Positions 42,872-53,502 of a DNA stretch of 55,190 nucleotides are shown here, one piece after another (within the stretch, counting starts at the first letter, position 1; the number at the start of each line of letters is the position of its first letter). The stretch spans positions 1 to 55,190 of the forward strand of contig NZ_WHIW01000017.1 in assembly GCF_009295635.1 (NCBI RefSeq). The letters are read 5' to 3'. The notes under the pieces are model-generated. The model saw only the letters and a list, made by a program, of their open reading frames with translations, did not search any database and was not told the origin of the DNA. The position numbers were made by a program, and so were the translations under genes. This DNA comes from Alkalilimnicola sp. S0819. Lineage in GTDB: Bacteria > Pseudomonadota > Gammaproteobacteria > Nitrococcales > WHIW01.

Positions 42872-43996
42872 ATGGCACATCCAGCTGCACCGCAGCCGGC
42901 ACCCGCATGCGCAGCGCATGTTCTGCCGGACATCAACCCGCTCATCGCCCCCTTGTCGGCGGACGCCCCCACCGGCGCGGATCCGCGTGAGGACGCATCG
43001 GCCCAATCCCCCTACCAGCGCCTGCGGGACCTGCGCGGCGAAGCGCGCAACCGTGAGCGCCAGGCACTCGCCGAGGGCGAGCCGGCCTTCATCCAGCCCC
43101 GTGACTGGCAAACGCTGATCGCGCCGGCGCTGGGAATCCTCGGCAACCAGGCGAAGGATCTGGAGGTCTGCGCCTGGCTGATCGAGGCCATGACCCGTTG
43201 CCACGGCTATGCCGGCTTCGCCTGGGCCTATGAGCTGGCCGGCGGCCTGATCCGAAACCACGGTGAAGCCCTGCACCCGCGCCCCGACGAGGACGAAGGC
43301 AAGGCGGGGCAGCTGGCCGCCCTCGCCGGGCTCAATGGTCTGGGGAGTGAGGGCGCGCTGATCGCGCCGCTCAAGGCCGTGCACTTCACCGAGGGCCACA
43401 GCCCCGCCCCCTATTCCGCCTGGCAGTGCGAGCAGGCCTTCGAACTGGAACGGGTCAAGGACCCGGCCCGGCGGGAGTCGCGCAGCCAGCGCGGCCACAC
43501 CAGCCGCGCCCAGATCGACCAGGCGGTGAGCGAGACCCATCCGGCGTTCTTCCGCGGCCTGCACCGTGAACTGCAACGCGCCCTGGCAGCCTATCAAGAA
43601 TTTCGCACCGTGGTGGATCGATACTGCCCCGAGGACCCGCTGCCGGCCTCCCGCATAGAGGACACCCTCAAGGGCGGCCTGCAGACCCTGCGTTATCTGG
43701 CCGGCGAGCGCCTGAACAGCCCGGCGGACGAAGCGCAGGAGCCGGATTCCGAGCCCTCACTCACCGCAGCGGCCACAGCGCCCGACACCCGGGTCACCGA
43801 TCGCCAGAGCGCCCTGGCCCGTCTGCGCGAGAGCGCCGCCTGGTTCCGCCGCTGCGAGCCCCACTCACCGGTGTCCTACGCCATCGAGCAGGCCGTCTAC
43901 TGGAGCGAGCTGCCGCTGCCCGAGTTGCTCGCCGAGCTCATTCCCGACGAGGGGGCGCGAAAGAAGTACCGCACCCTCACCGGCATACGCACCTGA
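42872..43996 (+). CDS. tssA: Type VI secretion protein TssA (ImpA family)
   Basis: A 374-residue protein of the ImpA/TssA family, which guides polymerisation of the T6SS tail tube and sheath from the baseplate. The ImpA_N domain (about residues 20-150) is recognised by INPLIAPLSADAPTGADPREDAS, SPYQRLRDLRGEARNRER and LEVCAWLIEAMTRCHGYAGFAWAYELAGGLI. The C-terminal part, VTDRQSALARLRESAAWFRRCEPHSPVSYAIEQAVYWSELPLPELLAEL, is the usual TssA end. The ATG at 42872 follows AGAAGGGA; a TTG 24 bases upstream is possible. First gene of the tss operon, 30 bases before tssB. Confidence 0.92.
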   Translation: MAHPAAPQPAPACAAHVLPDINPLIAPLSADAPTGADPREDASAQSPYQRLRDLRGEARNRERQALAEGEPAFIQPRDWQTLIAPALGILGNQAKDLEVCAWLIEAMTRCHGYAGFAWAYELAGGLIRNHGEALHPRPDEDEGKAGQLAALAGLNGLGSEGALIAPLKAVHFTEGHSPAPYSAWQCEQAFELERVKDPARRESRSQRGHTSRAQIDQAVSETHPAFFRGLHRELQRALAAYQEFRTVVDRYCPEDPLPASRIEDTLKGGLQTLRYLAGERLNSPADEAQEPDSEPSLTAAATAPDTRVTDRQSALARLRESAAWFRRCEPHSPVSYAIEQAVYWSELPLPELLAELIPDEGARKKYRTLTGIRT

Positions 43997-44026
43997 TTTC
44001 ACCCACAGCAAGGCAAGGAAGCACAC

Positions 44027-44545
44027 ATGGCCGGCATACACGACAAGCTCAAGCGGGTGCGCAAGCCCCGCGTCCACATCAGCTACGAGGTCGAGACCGA
44101 AGGGGCGATGGTGGAGAAGGAACTGCCCTTCGTCATGGGCGTGATGGGGGATTTCTCCGGCGACGCCGCCGCCCCGCTCAAACCCCTCAAGGATCGCCGC
44201 TTCGTCCAGATCGACCGGGACAACTTCGACCAGGTGCTGGCCAGCATGAGCCCGGGGCTGAACCTGAAGGTGCCCAACACCCTCAAGGGCGACGACAGCG
44301 AGTTCGCCGTCAGCCTCAAGTTCGAATCCCTCGCGGACTTCGAACCCGCCGCCGTGGTGGAGCAGGTCGAGCCCCTGCGCCGGCTGCTGGAAGCGCGCAA
44401 CCGCCTGCGCGATCTGGCCACCAAGACCGACCGCTCCGAGGAACTGGAAGCCATCATCGAGCGGGTGCTTACCAACCAGGCCGATCTGAGCGAACTGGCC
44501 GCCGCCATGGACAAGGACACGGACAAGGAGCAGGACGATGCCTGA
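44027..44545 (+). CDS. tssB: Type VI secretion contractile sheath small subunit TssB (VipA)
   Basis: A 172-residue sheath protein that pairs with TssC to build the contractile tail sheath. [30 protein letters not shown], the [17 protein letters not shown] segment and the C-terminal [27 protein letters not shown] are characteristic. Length is normal (about 165-175). Good ribosome binding site (AAGGAAG). Overlaps tssC by 8 bases, which suits equimolar synthesis of the two sheath proteins. Confidence 0.96.
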   Translation: MAGIHDKLKRVRKPRVHISYEVETEGAMVEKELPFVMGVMGDFSGDAAAPLKPLKDRRFVQIDRDNFDQVLASMSPGLNLKVPNTLKGDDSEFAVSLKFESLADFEPAAVVEQVEPLRRLLEARNRLRDLATKTDRSEELEAIIERVLTNQADLSELAAAMDKDTDKEQDDA

Positions 44546-46007
44546 AGCAGCAGCGGCCGAACAACACGCACAGCCAGCGCAGCCCAGCCTGTTGGACCAG
44601 GCGGTGCGCGCCACCCGCCAAACCGACGCCGGCGAGGCCCGCCGACTGCTGCGCACCCTCACCGACCAGGCGCTGCAGGGCACGGTCAGCTGGGAGCGGA
44701 ACCTCAGCGTCACCTTCCGCAAGGCCATCGCCGCGCTGGATGAGGCGATCAGCGAGCAACTTCGCGAGATCATGCATCAGCCCGCCTTCCAGCGCCTGGA
44801 GGGCTCCTGGCGCGGCCTGAACCATCTGGTGATGAACAGCGAAACCGGCACCTCGCTGAAGATCCGGGTGCTCAATGCCAGCAAGAAGGAGGTGGCGAAG
44901 GATCTCTCCCGGGCGGTGGAATTCGACCAGAGCCAGACCTTCAAGAAGCTCTACGAGACCGAGTTCGGCTCCCCCGGCGGCGAGCCCTACGGCGCGCTGG
45001 TGGGCGATTACGAGTTCGGCAACCACCCGGATGATCTGGAGCTACTGGGCAATATTTCCCAAGTGGCCGCCGCCGCCTTCTGCCCCTTCCTCTCCGCCGC
45101 CGACCCGGCCCTGTTCGGCTTCAGCGACTGGCGCGAACTCTCCCGCCCCCGGGATCTGGCGAAGATCTTCGACTCCGCCGAGTACATCAAGTGGCGCGCC
45201 TTCCGCGAATCGGAAGATTCCCGCTTCGTCACCCTCACCCTGCCCCGGGTGCTGAGCCGCCTGCCCTACGGCGCCGAGACCCGCCCGGTGGAGGCCTTCG
45301 ACTTCGAGGAGCTGGAGCCCGCCCGTCTCCCGGGAAACGCCGACTACAGCTGGATGAACGCCGCCTACATGCTGGCCGGCCGACTCACCCAGGCCTTCGC
45401 CCGCTACGGCTGGTGCACCGCCATTCGCGGCGCCGAGGGCGGCGGCCGGGTGGACGGCCTGCCGGTGCATCTGACCACCACCGACGATGGCGACATCGCC
45501 GTGCAATGCCCCACCGAGATCGCCATCACCGACCGGCGCGAGGCGGAACTGAGCGGCCTGGGCTTCATGCCCCTGTCCCACTACAAGAATACCGATTACG
45601 CGGTGTTCTTCGGCGGCCAGAGCGCGCAGAAACCGAAAACCTACGACCGTCCCGAAGCCACCGCCAACGCCGCCATCTCCGCACGCCTGCCCTACGTCAT
45701 GGCCACCGCCCGCATCGCCCACTACCTGAAGGTCATGGCCCGGGACAAGGTAGGCAGCTTCATGGAGGCCGAGGACATGGAGGCCTGGCTCAACCGCTGG
45801 ATCAACAACTACGTCAACGCCAGCGAACAGAGCGGCCAGGACATGCGCGCCAAGTACCCCCTGCGGGAAGCGAAGATCCAGGTCCGGCCCATTCCCGGCA
45901 AGCCCGGCTGCTACAACGCGGTGGCCTGGTTACGCCCCTGGCTGCAGCTCGAGGAGTTGAGCAGTTCCCTGCGCATGGTTGCGCGCATTCCGGAAATCGG
46001 TGGCTGA
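44538..46007 (+). CDS. tssC: Type VI secretion contractile sheath large subunit TssC (VipB)
   Basis: A 489-residue sheath protein. Diagnostic stretches are [122 protein letters not shown] and [23 protein letters not shown]. The length and full set of blocks are those of canonical VipB/TssC. It overlaps tssB (upstream) and a second tssC-like gene (downstream) by 8 bases each. Confidence 0.96.
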   Translation: MPEAAAAEQHAQPAQPSLLDQAVRATRQTDAGEARRLLRTLTDQALQGTVSWERNLSVTFRKAIAALDEAISEQLREIMHQPAFQRLEGSWRGLNHLVMNSETGTSLKIRVLNASKKEVAKDLSRAVEFDQSQTFKKLYETEFGSPGGEPYGALVGDYEFGNHPDDLELLGNISQVAAAAFCPFLSAADPALFGFSDWRELSRPRDLAKIFDSAEYIKWRAFRESEDSRFVTLTLPRVLSRLPYGAETRPVEAFDFEELEPARLPGNADYSWMNAAYMLAGRLTQAFARYGWCTAIRGAEGGGRVDGLPVHLTTTDDGDIAVQCPTEIAITDRREAELSGLGFMPLSHYKNTDYAVFFGGQSAQKPKTYDRPEATANAAISARLPYVMATARIAHYLKVMARDKVGSFMEAEDMEAWLNRWINNYVNASEQSGQDMRAKYPLREAKIQVRPIPGKPGCYNAVAWLRPWLQLEELSSSLRMVARIPEIGG

Positions 46008-47496
46008 ACCGGTGCACACCGCCCTGCGAGAATCCCGGGCCCTGCACCAGCCGCCCGCCGCCGACAGCGAGGCGCCTCTCGCCCTCGTTCCCCGGCGACG
46101 GGCGGCCGGCGCGCCGCGGCAGGCGCGCATCGCGCGCCTGCTCACCGGACTGGACCGGCTGCTAGGCCGGCAACTGGATGCCATCCTGCACCAGCCCCGC
46201 TTTCAGCAACTGGAAGCCTCCTGGCGGGGCCTGCGTCGCCTGGTGGACACCGAGGCGACCAGCGAGCGGCGCGGCACGGTGAAGATCAAGCTGCTGGACT
46301 GCAGCTGGGCGGAGCTGGCCCGGGATCTCTCCCGGGCCATCGAATTCGATCAAAGCCACATCTTCCGTCGCCTCTACAGCGATGAATTCGACACGCCCGG
46401 CGGTGAGCCCTTCGGCGTGCTGCTGGGCGACTATCAGCTATGCCACCGCCCCCGCCCAGGCGTGCGCAGCGCCGACACCACGGTGATGGCGGAACTCGCC
46501 CGGGTGGCCACCGCCGCCCTTTGTCCTTTCATCGCCGGCGCCGATGCCCGTCTGCTCGGGCTGGACGCCTGGTCGGAGCTGCCCCAGCCCCCCGCCCCGG
46601 ACGCGCTGTTCCAGCAGGACGCCTACCGCCCCTGGCGGGCCCTGCGCCGCGACGAGCACAGCCGCTTCATCGGCCTGGTGCTGCCCCGCATCCTCATGCG
46701 CGCGCCCTGGCGTGACGATGGCAGCCGTCGCGACGGTTTCCGTTACCGCGAGGCGAGTGAGACCCACAATGCGCATTGCTGGGGCAACGCCGCCTACGCC
46801 TTCGGGGCGGTGCTGATCCGCGCCTTCGTACACAGCGGCTGGTTCGCCGATATCCGCGGCGCCGAACAGCCCCACGGCGCAGGCGGCGTGGTGGCTGATC
46901 TGCCCCGGCTGCCCTTCGAAGGCGACCGCCGCGGCATCGCCCCACGCCTGGCCACCGAACTGATCCTGGACGATCGCAGCGAACGGGAGCTCAGCGAGAG
47001 CGGTCTGATCGCCCTGTGCGCCCAGCCCGGCGGCCACCGGGCCGTGTTCCAGGGCAACAGTTCACTGCACAGCCCAGCGACTTTCGGCGCCGGAATCGCC
47101 ACCAGCAACGCCCGCCTCTCGGCCATGATCCAGTACATGCTCTGTGTGTCGCGCTTCGGGCATTACCTGAAGCTCATCGGCCGCGACAAGATCGGCAGCT
47201 TCAGCAACGCCACCGACTGCCAGCGCCTGCTGCAAAACTGGCTGAACCGCTACACCACCGCCGGCGACAACGCTTCCGCCGCGCTGAAGGCCAAGTACCC
47301 GCTTGCCGCCAGCCGCGTGGAACTGCGGGAGCAGGCCGCAAGACCCGGCCACTACCACTGCGTGATCCACCTCCAGCCCCATTTCCAGCTCGACCAGCTG
47401 GTCTCCAGCATCCGCCTGGTCACCGAGCTGAACGTGGGTCACCCGCAACACGGCGGCCCGACAGCGGCGAGCCCCGCCGCAGGGAAACAGCCATGA
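46000..47496 (+). CDS. Second TssC-family sheath protein (TssC paralogue)
   Basis: A 498-residue paralogue of the preceding TssC, aligned over almost its full length: [112 protein letters not shown] and [21 protein letters not shown] correspond block by block. The first 45 residues are Pro/Ala/Arg-rich and unlike canonical TssC. Start is uncertain: GTG at 46000 (chosen, 8-base overlap with tssC), GTG at 46012 or TTG at 45979. Tandem COG3517 genes occur in some T6SS loci (impC/impD in rhizobia); the role of the second copy is unclear. Ends with an ATGA overlap with tssE. Confidence 0.88.
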   Translation: MAEPVHTALRESRALHQPPAADSEAPLALVPRRRAAGAPRQARIARLLTGLDRLLGRQLDAILHQPRFQQLEASWRGLRRLVDTEATSERRGTVKIKLLDCSWAELARDLSRAIEFDQSHIFRRLYSDEFDTPGGEPFGVLLGDYQLCHRPRPGVRSADTTVMAELARVATAALCPFIAGADARLLGLDAWSELPQPPAPDALFQQDAYRPWRALRRDEHSRFIGLVLPRILMRAPWRDDGSRRDGFRYREASETHNAHCWGNAAYAFGAVLIRAFVHSGWFADIRGAEQPHGAGGVVADLPRLPFEGDRRGIAPRLATELILDDRSERELSESGLIALCAQPGGHRAVFQGNSSLHSPATFGAGIATSNARLSAMIQYMLCVSRFGHYLKLIGRDKIGSFSNATDCQRLLQNWLNRYTTAGDNASAALKAKYPLAASRVELREQAARPGHYHCVIHLQPHFQLDQLVSSIRLVTELNVGHPQHGGPTAASPAAGKQP

Positions 47497-47984
47497 GCCC
47501 CACAGACCGCCCCCGGGGCCCGCAGGCCTCATTGCTCGATCGGCTCTGCGCCGAGCAGACCGAGAACCTGTCCCCGCCCGATGCCGCCCAGAGCCTGGCC
47601 GCCTGTCGCGAGGCGCTGCGCCGGGATCTTGAGAACCTGCTCAACACCCGCCGCCCTCACCCGGTGGCGCCCTCGTCCCACGCCGAACTGCAGCATTCGC
47701 TGCTGGGCTACGGGCTGCCGGACTTCGGCAGCGTGCGCCTGGGCAACCACGAGGAACGGGAGCGCTTTCGCCAGGCCGTGCAAGACCTGATCGAGCGCTG
47801 CGAGAGCCGCCTGCGCGACGTGCGGGTACTCATAGACCCGGTGGGCGAGGAGCACGAGCGGACTCTGTATCTGAAGATCAGCGCCCTGCTGCTGGCCGAA
47901 CCCGAGCCCCTGCGGCTGCGCTTCGACTCCCGGCTGCGCGGCCCCGACCAGGACATAAACCTGCGAGAACCGGCCCATGGATGA
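47493..47984 (+). CDS. tssE: Type VI secretion baseplate protein TssE (gp25-like)
   Basis: A 163-residue baseplate wedge protein related to phage T4 gp25. SLLDRLCAEQ at the N-terminus, LRRDLENLLNTRRP, the LLGYGLPDFGSVRLGN segment and LYLKISALLLAEPEPLRLRFDSRL are family marks. Overlaps the second tssC by four bases (ATGA) and tssF by eight. Confidence 0.93.
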   Translation: MSPTDRPRGPQASLLDRLCAEQTENLSPPDAAQSLAACREALRRDLENLLNTRRPHPVAPSSHAELQHSLLGYGLPDFGSVRLGNHEERERFRQAVQDLIERCESRLRDVRVLIDPVGEEHERTLYLKISALLLAEPEPLRLRFDSRLRGPDQDINLREPAHG

Positions 47985-49803
47985 CGCCCTGCTCTCCTAC
48001 TACAACCGGGAACTGGCCTACCTCCGCCGGCAGGGCGCCGAGTTCGCGCAGCAGCATCCGCGGATCGCCGGCCATCTGCGCCTGGACGCTCATCGAGTAG
48101 AAGATCCCCACGTCAGCCGTCTGATCGAATCCTTCGCGCTGCTCAGCGCCCGCCTGCGCCACGAGCTGGACGCCGGCTTCCCTGAGCTCACCGAAGGCCT
48201 GCTGGACGTGCTCCACCCGGAAAGCCAGTTGCCCCTGCCGTCGCTGGCCATCGTCCGGCTGGAACCTGAAGTGGAAAACTCCGAAACCCACCACCTGGCG
48301 GCGGGCACACGCTTCTATACCGACGACCATCCCGCGGCCCGCTGCGAATTCCGCAGCTGCTACCCGGTGGACCTGCCCCCGCTGCGGGTCACCGCGGCGC
48401 ACTGTCAGGGCCTGCCCTGCCGCGCGCCCAGCCCGCCATCACCCCAGGGCGCCCGCGCCAGCCTTGCCGTGCTGCGGCTTCGCCTGCAGAGCCTGGGCGA
48501 CACCGTCCTGGCCGACAGCGCGCCGCGCCGGCTGCGTTTCTTCATCCATGGCCAGGCTCAGCTCGGCCTGCGTCTGCACGAATACCTGCTCAGCCGCGTC
48601 ACCTCCGTGGCGCTGGCTCGGCACCCGGACGACCCGGATGCGCTGTTCCTGCCACCGGATTGCCTCAGCCCCGTGGGCTACAGCGACGTGGAAGCCATAC
48701 TGCCCCTGGACGGCCGCGCGTCGGACGCCCAGCGCCTGCTCACCGAGTTCTTCGCCTGGCCGGAGAAATTCCTGTTCGTGGATCTGAATCTGCCCACCGA
48801 CGCCTGGGCGGGATTGGCGCAGCGGGCTGAGCTCTACATCCATCTGGATGACGCCCATGAGGAGCTGTTGCAGGGCGTGGACGCCGACACGCTGCAGCTG
48901 GGCTGCACCCCCATCGTCAATCTGTTCGAGGCGGATCTGGAGCCCCTGCCCGCCGCGGAACTGGGTTTCGAAGCGCGCCTGAGCGTGGACGGCGGCCAGC
49001 AACGCTGGGCGGACATCCATCGCCTGCTGAGCCTGCATGCCTATGACCGGGACAGCCGGCGGCTGGAACTGCTGCCCTGTTACGGCGCCCACCACGGCAG
49101 CGAAAACGACGCCGCACCGGTGTACTGGCAGCTTCGACGAGAATTGAGCGAGTACTACGCCGGCACACCCAGTGCGGGCTGCGAACACCACCTGCGGCTG
49201 GTGGACCGGGAGGGACGCCTGCACGATCCGGACCCACACTGGGTCATCGGCGGCCAGGCCCTGTGCAGCAATCGCGACCTGCCGGCCAAGCTGCCCTTCG
49301 GCGGTGGCCAGCCCGCGCTGGATTTTCTCGAACAGGCCGCGCCCCTGCGCGTGCGCTGCCTCACACCACCCGGCCCGGCCCTGCGCCCGCCGCTGGATGG
49401 CGCCAGCCGCCGGCAGCTACTGGGCCGGCTGGCGCTGCAGAACTTCACCGGCCCGGGCGGGCTGGACACCCTGTGCCAGACCCTCGCATTGCATGATCGT
49501 CGCGACAGCGCCGAAACCCGCGCGCTGATACGCGGCATCACCGCGCTGGAGGCCCGCACCGGCAGCACCCGGGTGCGCCATCAGGGCCACAGCGCCATCT
49601 GTCAGGGCATCCATTTGCGCCTGTGGGTGGAACAGGGTCAATACAGCGGCGCGGGCCTGTATCTGTTCAGCGCGGTGCTGAGCGAATTCTTCGCCCGGCA
49701 CTGCTCCATCAATACCTACGTGCAACTGAGCGTGCACGACGAGCACACGCGGGAGGCGCTCAGCGAATGGCCGGTGCGCAGCGGCACGCAGACACTGATC
49801 TGA
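47977..49803 (+). CDS. tssF: Type VI secretion baseplate protein TssF (VasA/ImpG)
   Basis: A 608-residue baseplate wedge component that works as a TssF2-TssG complex with TssE and TssK. The N-terminus LLSYYNRELAYLRRQGAEFAQQHPRIAGHLRLD, the HVSRLIESFALLSARLRHELDAGFPELTEGLLDVL region and the C-terminal GAGLYLFSAVLSEFFARHCSINTYVQL are classic for the family. Length is typical (about 590-620). Its 3' end overlaps tssG by 37 bases. Confidence 0.95.
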   Translation: MDDALLSYYNRELAYLRRQGAEFAQQHPRIAGHLRLDAHRVEDPHVSRLIESFALLSARLRHELDAGFPELTEGLLDVLHPESQLPLPSLAIVRLEPEVENSETHHLAAGTRFYTDDHPAARCEFRSCYPVDLPPLRVTAAHCQGLPCRAPSPPSPQGARASLAVLRLRLQSLGDTVLADSAPRRLRFFIHGQAQLGLRLHEYLLSRVTSVALARHPDDPDALFLPPDCLSPVGYSDVEAILPLDGRASDAQRLLTEFFAWPEKFLFVDLNLPTDAWAGLAQRAELYIHLDDAHEELLQGVDADTLQLGCTPIVNLFEADLEPLPAAELGFEARLSVDGGQQRWADIHRLLSLHAYDRDSRRLELLPCYGAHHGSENDAAPVYWQLRRELSEYYAGTPSAGCEHHLRLVDREGRLHDPDPHWVIGGQALCSNRDLPAKLPFGGGQPALDFLEQAAPLRVRCLTPPGPALRPPLDGASRRQLLGRLALQNFTGPGGLDTLCQTLALHDRRDSAETRALIRGITALEARTGSTRVRHQGHSAICQGIHLRLWVEQGQYSGAGLYLFSAVLSEFFARHCSINTYVQLSVHDEHTREALSEWPVRSGTQTLI

Positions 49804-50780
49804 GCCCACCTCCGGGGGAATTCTTCCAGTTGCTGCGCCGCCTGCAGGCGCGCGGCCGGGCCCTGCACGGCTGCCGCCCGCTGGGCGAGGACGGCCCGCC
49901 GCACCGGGAGGCGGTGCAGCTGCGGGTGCACAACAGCGCCGCCTTCCCCGCCCGCGCCGTGGAGCACCTGCAGGGCGACGGCCAACGCCGCACAATATGG
50001 GTCAATCTGCTGGGGCTCACCGGCCCCGGCGGCGTGCTTCCCCGCCACTACAGCACCCGGGTGGTGCAGGGTCTGCGTCAGCGGGAACGGGCCCTGGCGG
50101 ATTTCCTGGACCTGTTCAACCACCGCCTGCTCAGCCTCTATTACCGCGTCTGGGCGCGGTACCGGCTGCCCATCGTCCTGGAGGGCGCCGAGCGCCCGGG
50201 CTCCGACCCCTTCAGCCGCACCCTGGGCGCCGTGGCAGGTGTGCCACCCGGCAGGTACAGCGCCCCACGTCTCCACTACAGCGGGCATTACAGCCAGCAC
50301 ACCCGTTGCGCGGCGGGGCTGGAGCGAATGCTGAACGACCTGCTGCGCCTGCCCGTCACGGTGCGCGGCTACGCCGGCCGCTGGCTACCCATTCCGGCCG
50401 CGGACCGACTGCGCCTGGGCCGGGCCAATCACTGCCTGGGAGACGGTCTGCTGGCGGGCCGGCGCAGCTGGGACCTTCAGGGCACGGTGGACATACACCT
50501 GGGCCCGCTGAGCCATGCCGACTACGAAGCCCTGCTGCCCGGCAGCCCGCGCCACAAGCTGATGCGCGAGCTGATCGACAGTTACCTGCCCGCCCAGCTG
50601 CAGGTACGGCTGCACTGGCGAATCCGCGACCAACGGCACGCGGCACGCGGTCTCGCCCGACGCCCGCGGCTGGGCCTCAACGGCTGGCTGCACGGACGCC
50701 ATGGCCACGACCTTGTCGCCCGCGCCCGCCTGCCCCGCAGTGCCGCCCCGCCCATCGCCACCCCACCGGAAGGACCCTGA
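49767..50780 (+). CDS. tssG: Type VI secretion baseplate protein TssG (VasB/ImpH)
   Basis: A 337-residue partner of TssF in the baseplate wedge. GEFFQLLRRLQARG at the N-terminus and VWVNLLGL-like IWVNLLGLTGPGGVLPRHYS, followed by ADFLDLFNHRLLSLYYRVWARYR, are strongly characteristic; so are CAAGLERMLNDLLRLPVTVRGYAGRW and LGPLSHADYEALLPG. I choose the ATG at 49767 inside the end of tssF because no ATG or GTG lies between it and the conserved N-terminal motif. The stop is six bases before tssH. Confidence 0.93.
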   Translation: MAGAQRHADTDLSPPPGEFFQLLRRLQARGRALHGCRPLGEDGPPHREAVQLRVHNSAAFPARAVEHLQGDGQRRTIWVNLLGLTGPGGVLPRHYSTRVVQGLRQRERALADFLDLFNHRLLSLYYRVWARYRLPIVLEGAERPGSDPFSRTLGAVAGVPPGRYSAPRLHYSGHYSQHTRCAAGLERMLNDLLRLPVTVRGYAGRWLPIPAADRLRLGRANHCLGDGLLAGRRSWDLQGTVDIHLGPLSHADYEALLPGSPRHKLMRELIDSYLPAQLQVRLHWRIRDQRHAARGLARRPRLGLNGWLHGRHGHDLVARARLPRSAAPPIATPPEGP

Positions 50781-50786
50781 GCCGAT

Positions 50787-53426
50787 ATGGAACTGGAGCA
50801 ACTGATCGAGCGCCTGGACGCCCCGGGCCACAGCCTGTTCGAACAGGCCGTGGCACTGGCCGCCAACCACCGCCACGCCCAGGTGGAACCGGCCCATTGG
50901 CTGCACGCCGGCCTAAGGGAGCGCGAGGGCGAACTGAACACCCTTTGCCGACAAGCCGGCGTTGACCCCGCGCGGGCACGCCAGGAAGTGGAGGCGACCC
51001 TCGATCGGCTACGGGCTGTGGAGCATGGCTTTCCCCGCATAGCCCCGGAACTCGGCCGCGCCCTTTTCGAAGGCTGGCTGCTGGCCTGCAGCGAATTCGA
51101 CAGTCTGCGAATACGCCCGGCGCATCTGCTGCTCGCCCTGCGTGAAAACCCCGCCCTGCGCCCGCGGCTCGCCACGCTGTCGCCCAGCCTGAACGCACTG
51201 GCCAGCGATGCGCTGCGCGCGCACTGCCGGCCCGCGCCCGATCAGGCCGCTGAGAGCGCACCGGAAAAGGCCCACCGGAACGAGGCGCGCGCGGCGCTGG
51301 AGCGCTACACCGTGAACCTCACCGCCCGGGCCGCCACCGGCGCCATAGACCCGGTGCCGGGCCGCGATGAGGAGATCCGCCAGATCATCGATGTGCTCTG
51401 CCGGCGCCGACAGAACAACCCCATTCTCACCGGCGAGGCGGGCGTGGGGAAAACCGCCGTGGTGGAGGGCCTGGCCCTGCGCATCGCCGCCGGCCAGGTG
51501 CCCGAGGCGCTGGCCGGGGTGAGCCTGCGCAGCCTGGACCTGGGCCTGCTGCAGGCCGGCGCCGGGGTCAAGGGCGAGTTCGAGCAGCGCCTCAAGCACA
51601 TCATCAGCGCCGTACAGGACGCCGTACCGCCGGTGATCCTGTTCATCGACGAGGCGCACACCCTCATCGGCGCGGGCAATACCGCCGGCGGCAACGACGC
51701 GGCCAATCTGCTCAAGCCCGCCCTGGCCCGCGGTGAGCTGCGCACCATCGCTGCCACCACCTGGAGCGAGTACAAACAATACGTGGAAAGCGACGCCGCC
51801 CTCAGCCGCCGCTTCCAGCTCGTGAAGGTAGAGGAACCGGACGATGCGCGCGCCCTGCTGATGCTGCGCAGCCTCGCCCCCCGTCTGGAGCAGCATCATC
51901 AGGTGCCCGTCCTGGAAGAGGCCCTGCACGCCGCCGTGCGCCTGTCCCGGCGTTACATCAGCGGGCGGCTGCTGCCGGACAAGGGCGTGAGCCTGCTGGA
52001 CACCGCCTGCGCCCGGGCGGCACTGAGCCGCGACAACCCGACGCCCGCACTGCTCAGCTGCCGAGCCCGCCTCTCCGATGCCCGAGCCGAGCGCCAGCGC
52101 CTGCAAGGGGAACAGGACGAGACCGGCGCGCACCAGCCGCGGCTGACGGAACTGAGCCGGCTGATCGACACCCTGGAGCACGAGCACCGGAGGCTGGAGC
52201 AGGCTTGGCAAAAGGCGCGAGAGCTGCTGCGCAGGGTCGGCGAGCTGCGTTGCGAACTGGAGCAGGACCCGACGAACGACGCGGCGCACCGTACCCAGCT
52301 GCGCCTCGCCCGCGCGGAACTGGCCGCGCTGCAGGGCGAGCAGTCCCGGCTCTTCGACTGTGTGGACGAGGCCCTGGTCGCCCGGGTGGTGGCGGACTGG
52401 ACCGGCATTCCCGTAGGCCGGATGCAGGCCGAGCAGATACAGGGTGTGCTGGATTTACAGCAGGCACTTCGCCGGCGGGTGCGCGGCCAGGACGAAGCTC
52501 TCACCCGAATCAGCGAAGCCATGCAGACGGCGCGGGCGAAGCTCGCCGATCCCCGCCGCCCGCTGGGGGTGTTCATGCTGTTGGGGCCGAGCGGGGTGGG
52601 CAAGACCGAAACCGCGTTGGCCTTGGCCGAGCAGCTCTACGGCTCCGAGCGCGCACTGACGGTGATCAACATGTCCGAGTTCAAGGAAGAGCACAAGGTC
52701 TCGCTGCTGATGGGCTCGCCGCCGGGCTACGTGGGTTACGGCGAAGGTGGCCTGCTCACCGAGGCGGTGCGCCGCCGCCCCTACGGCGTGGTGTTGCTGG
52801 ACGAGATGGAAAAGGCTCACCCGGGCGTACAGGATATTTTCTACCAGGTCTTCGACAAGGGCATGTTGCGCGACGGCGAGGGGCGCGACGTGGATTTCCG
52901 CAACACGGTGATTCTGCTCACCAGCAACAGCGCCGGCGAAGAAATCCGCCAGTTGTGCGAGAGCGCCGACCAACGGCCCACGCCGGAGGCCCTGCTGGAT
53001 GCCATAGCCCCCGTCCTGCGCCGCAGCTACCGCCCCGCCTTTCTCGGACGGCTACACCTCATCCCCTACCAACCCTTGGCGGCCGAGCAGCTGCGGGACA
53101 TCGCCCGCCTGCAACTCGCCGCCATACAGGCGCGGGTACGCGAGGCCTGGCGGGTGCCGCTGGATTACAGCGACGCGCTGATCGGCTATCTCAGCGAGCG
53201 CTGCCACAGCGGTGATACCGGGGCGCGACAGATCACGGCGCTCCTCAACCGGGAATTACTGCCGCGGCTCTCCCGCCACCTGCTGCGCCGCGCCGCCGTC
53301 GGGGAGACCCCGGGCGCGCTGCGGCTCGATTACCGGGCGGGGAAGCTGCTGGTGGAAGCAGAAACCAGTGTCGGAGGGGCTTCAAACTCGGGCTCGGCAA
53401 CGCAACCCGACACGGCCCCGGCCTGA
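50787..53426 (+). CDS. tssH: Type VI secretion sheath-recycling ATPase TssH (ClpV)
   Basis: An 879-residue Clp/Hsp100 AAA+ ATPase that disassembles contracted TssB/TssC sheaths. The N-domain (residues 1-150) begins FEQAVALAANHRHAQVEPAHWL. AAA-1 has Walker A GEAGVGKT at 216-223 and Walker B VILFIDEAHTLIGAG; the coiled-coil middle domain spans about 420-520; AAA-2 has Walker A GPSGVGKT, Walker B VVLLDEMEKAHPG and the ClpV-typical MSEFKEEHKVSLLMGSPPGYVGYGEGG. Size and position right after tssG identify ClpV rather than ClpB. Confidence 0.95.
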   Translation: MELEQLIERLDAPGHSLFEQAVALAANHRHAQVEPAHWLHAGLREREGELNTLCRQAGVDPARARQEVEATLDRLRAVEHGFPRIAPELGRALFEGWLLACSEFDSLRIRPAHLLLALRENPALRPRLATLSPSLNALASDALRAHCRPAPDQAAESAPEKAHRNEARAALERYTVNLTARAATGAIDPVPGRDEEIRQIIDVLCRRRQNNPILTGEAGVGKTAVVEGLALRIAAGQVPEALAGVSLRSLDLGLLQAGAGVKGEFEQRLKHIISAVQDAVPPVILFIDEAHTLIGAGNTAGGNDAANLLKPALARGELRTIAATTWSEYKQYVESDAALSRRFQLVKVEEPDDARALLMLRSLAPRLEQHHQVPVLEEALHAAVRLSRRYISGRLLPDKGVSLLDTACARAALSRDNPTPALLSCRARLSDARAERQRLQGEQDETGAHQPRLTELSRLIDTLEHEHRRLEQAWQKARELLRRVGELRCELEQDPTNDAAHRTQLRLARAELAALQGEQSRLFDCVDEALVARVVADWTGIPVGRMQAEQIQGVLDLQQALRRRVRGQDEALTRISEAMQTARAKLADPRRPLGVFMLLGPSGVGKTETALALAEQLYGSERALTVINMSEFKEEHKVSLLMGSPPGYVGYGEGGLLTEAVRRRPYGVVLLDEMEKAHPGVQDIFYQVFDKGMLRDGEGRDVDFRNTVILLTSNSAGEEIRQLCESADQRPTPEALLDAIAPVLRRSYRPAFLGRLHLIPYQPLAAEQLRDIARLQLAAIQARVREAWRVPLDYSDALIGYLSERCHSGDTGARQITALLNRELLPRLSRHLLRRAAVGETPGALRLDYRAGKLLVEAETSVGGASNSGSATQPDTAPA

Positions 53427-53502
53427 ACCGTACCGATTTCCATCGCCGCGGGCCGCCTGAGCCCGCATTCGTTACCACGACATCTGAAAAGGGAAAGCAA
53501 CG

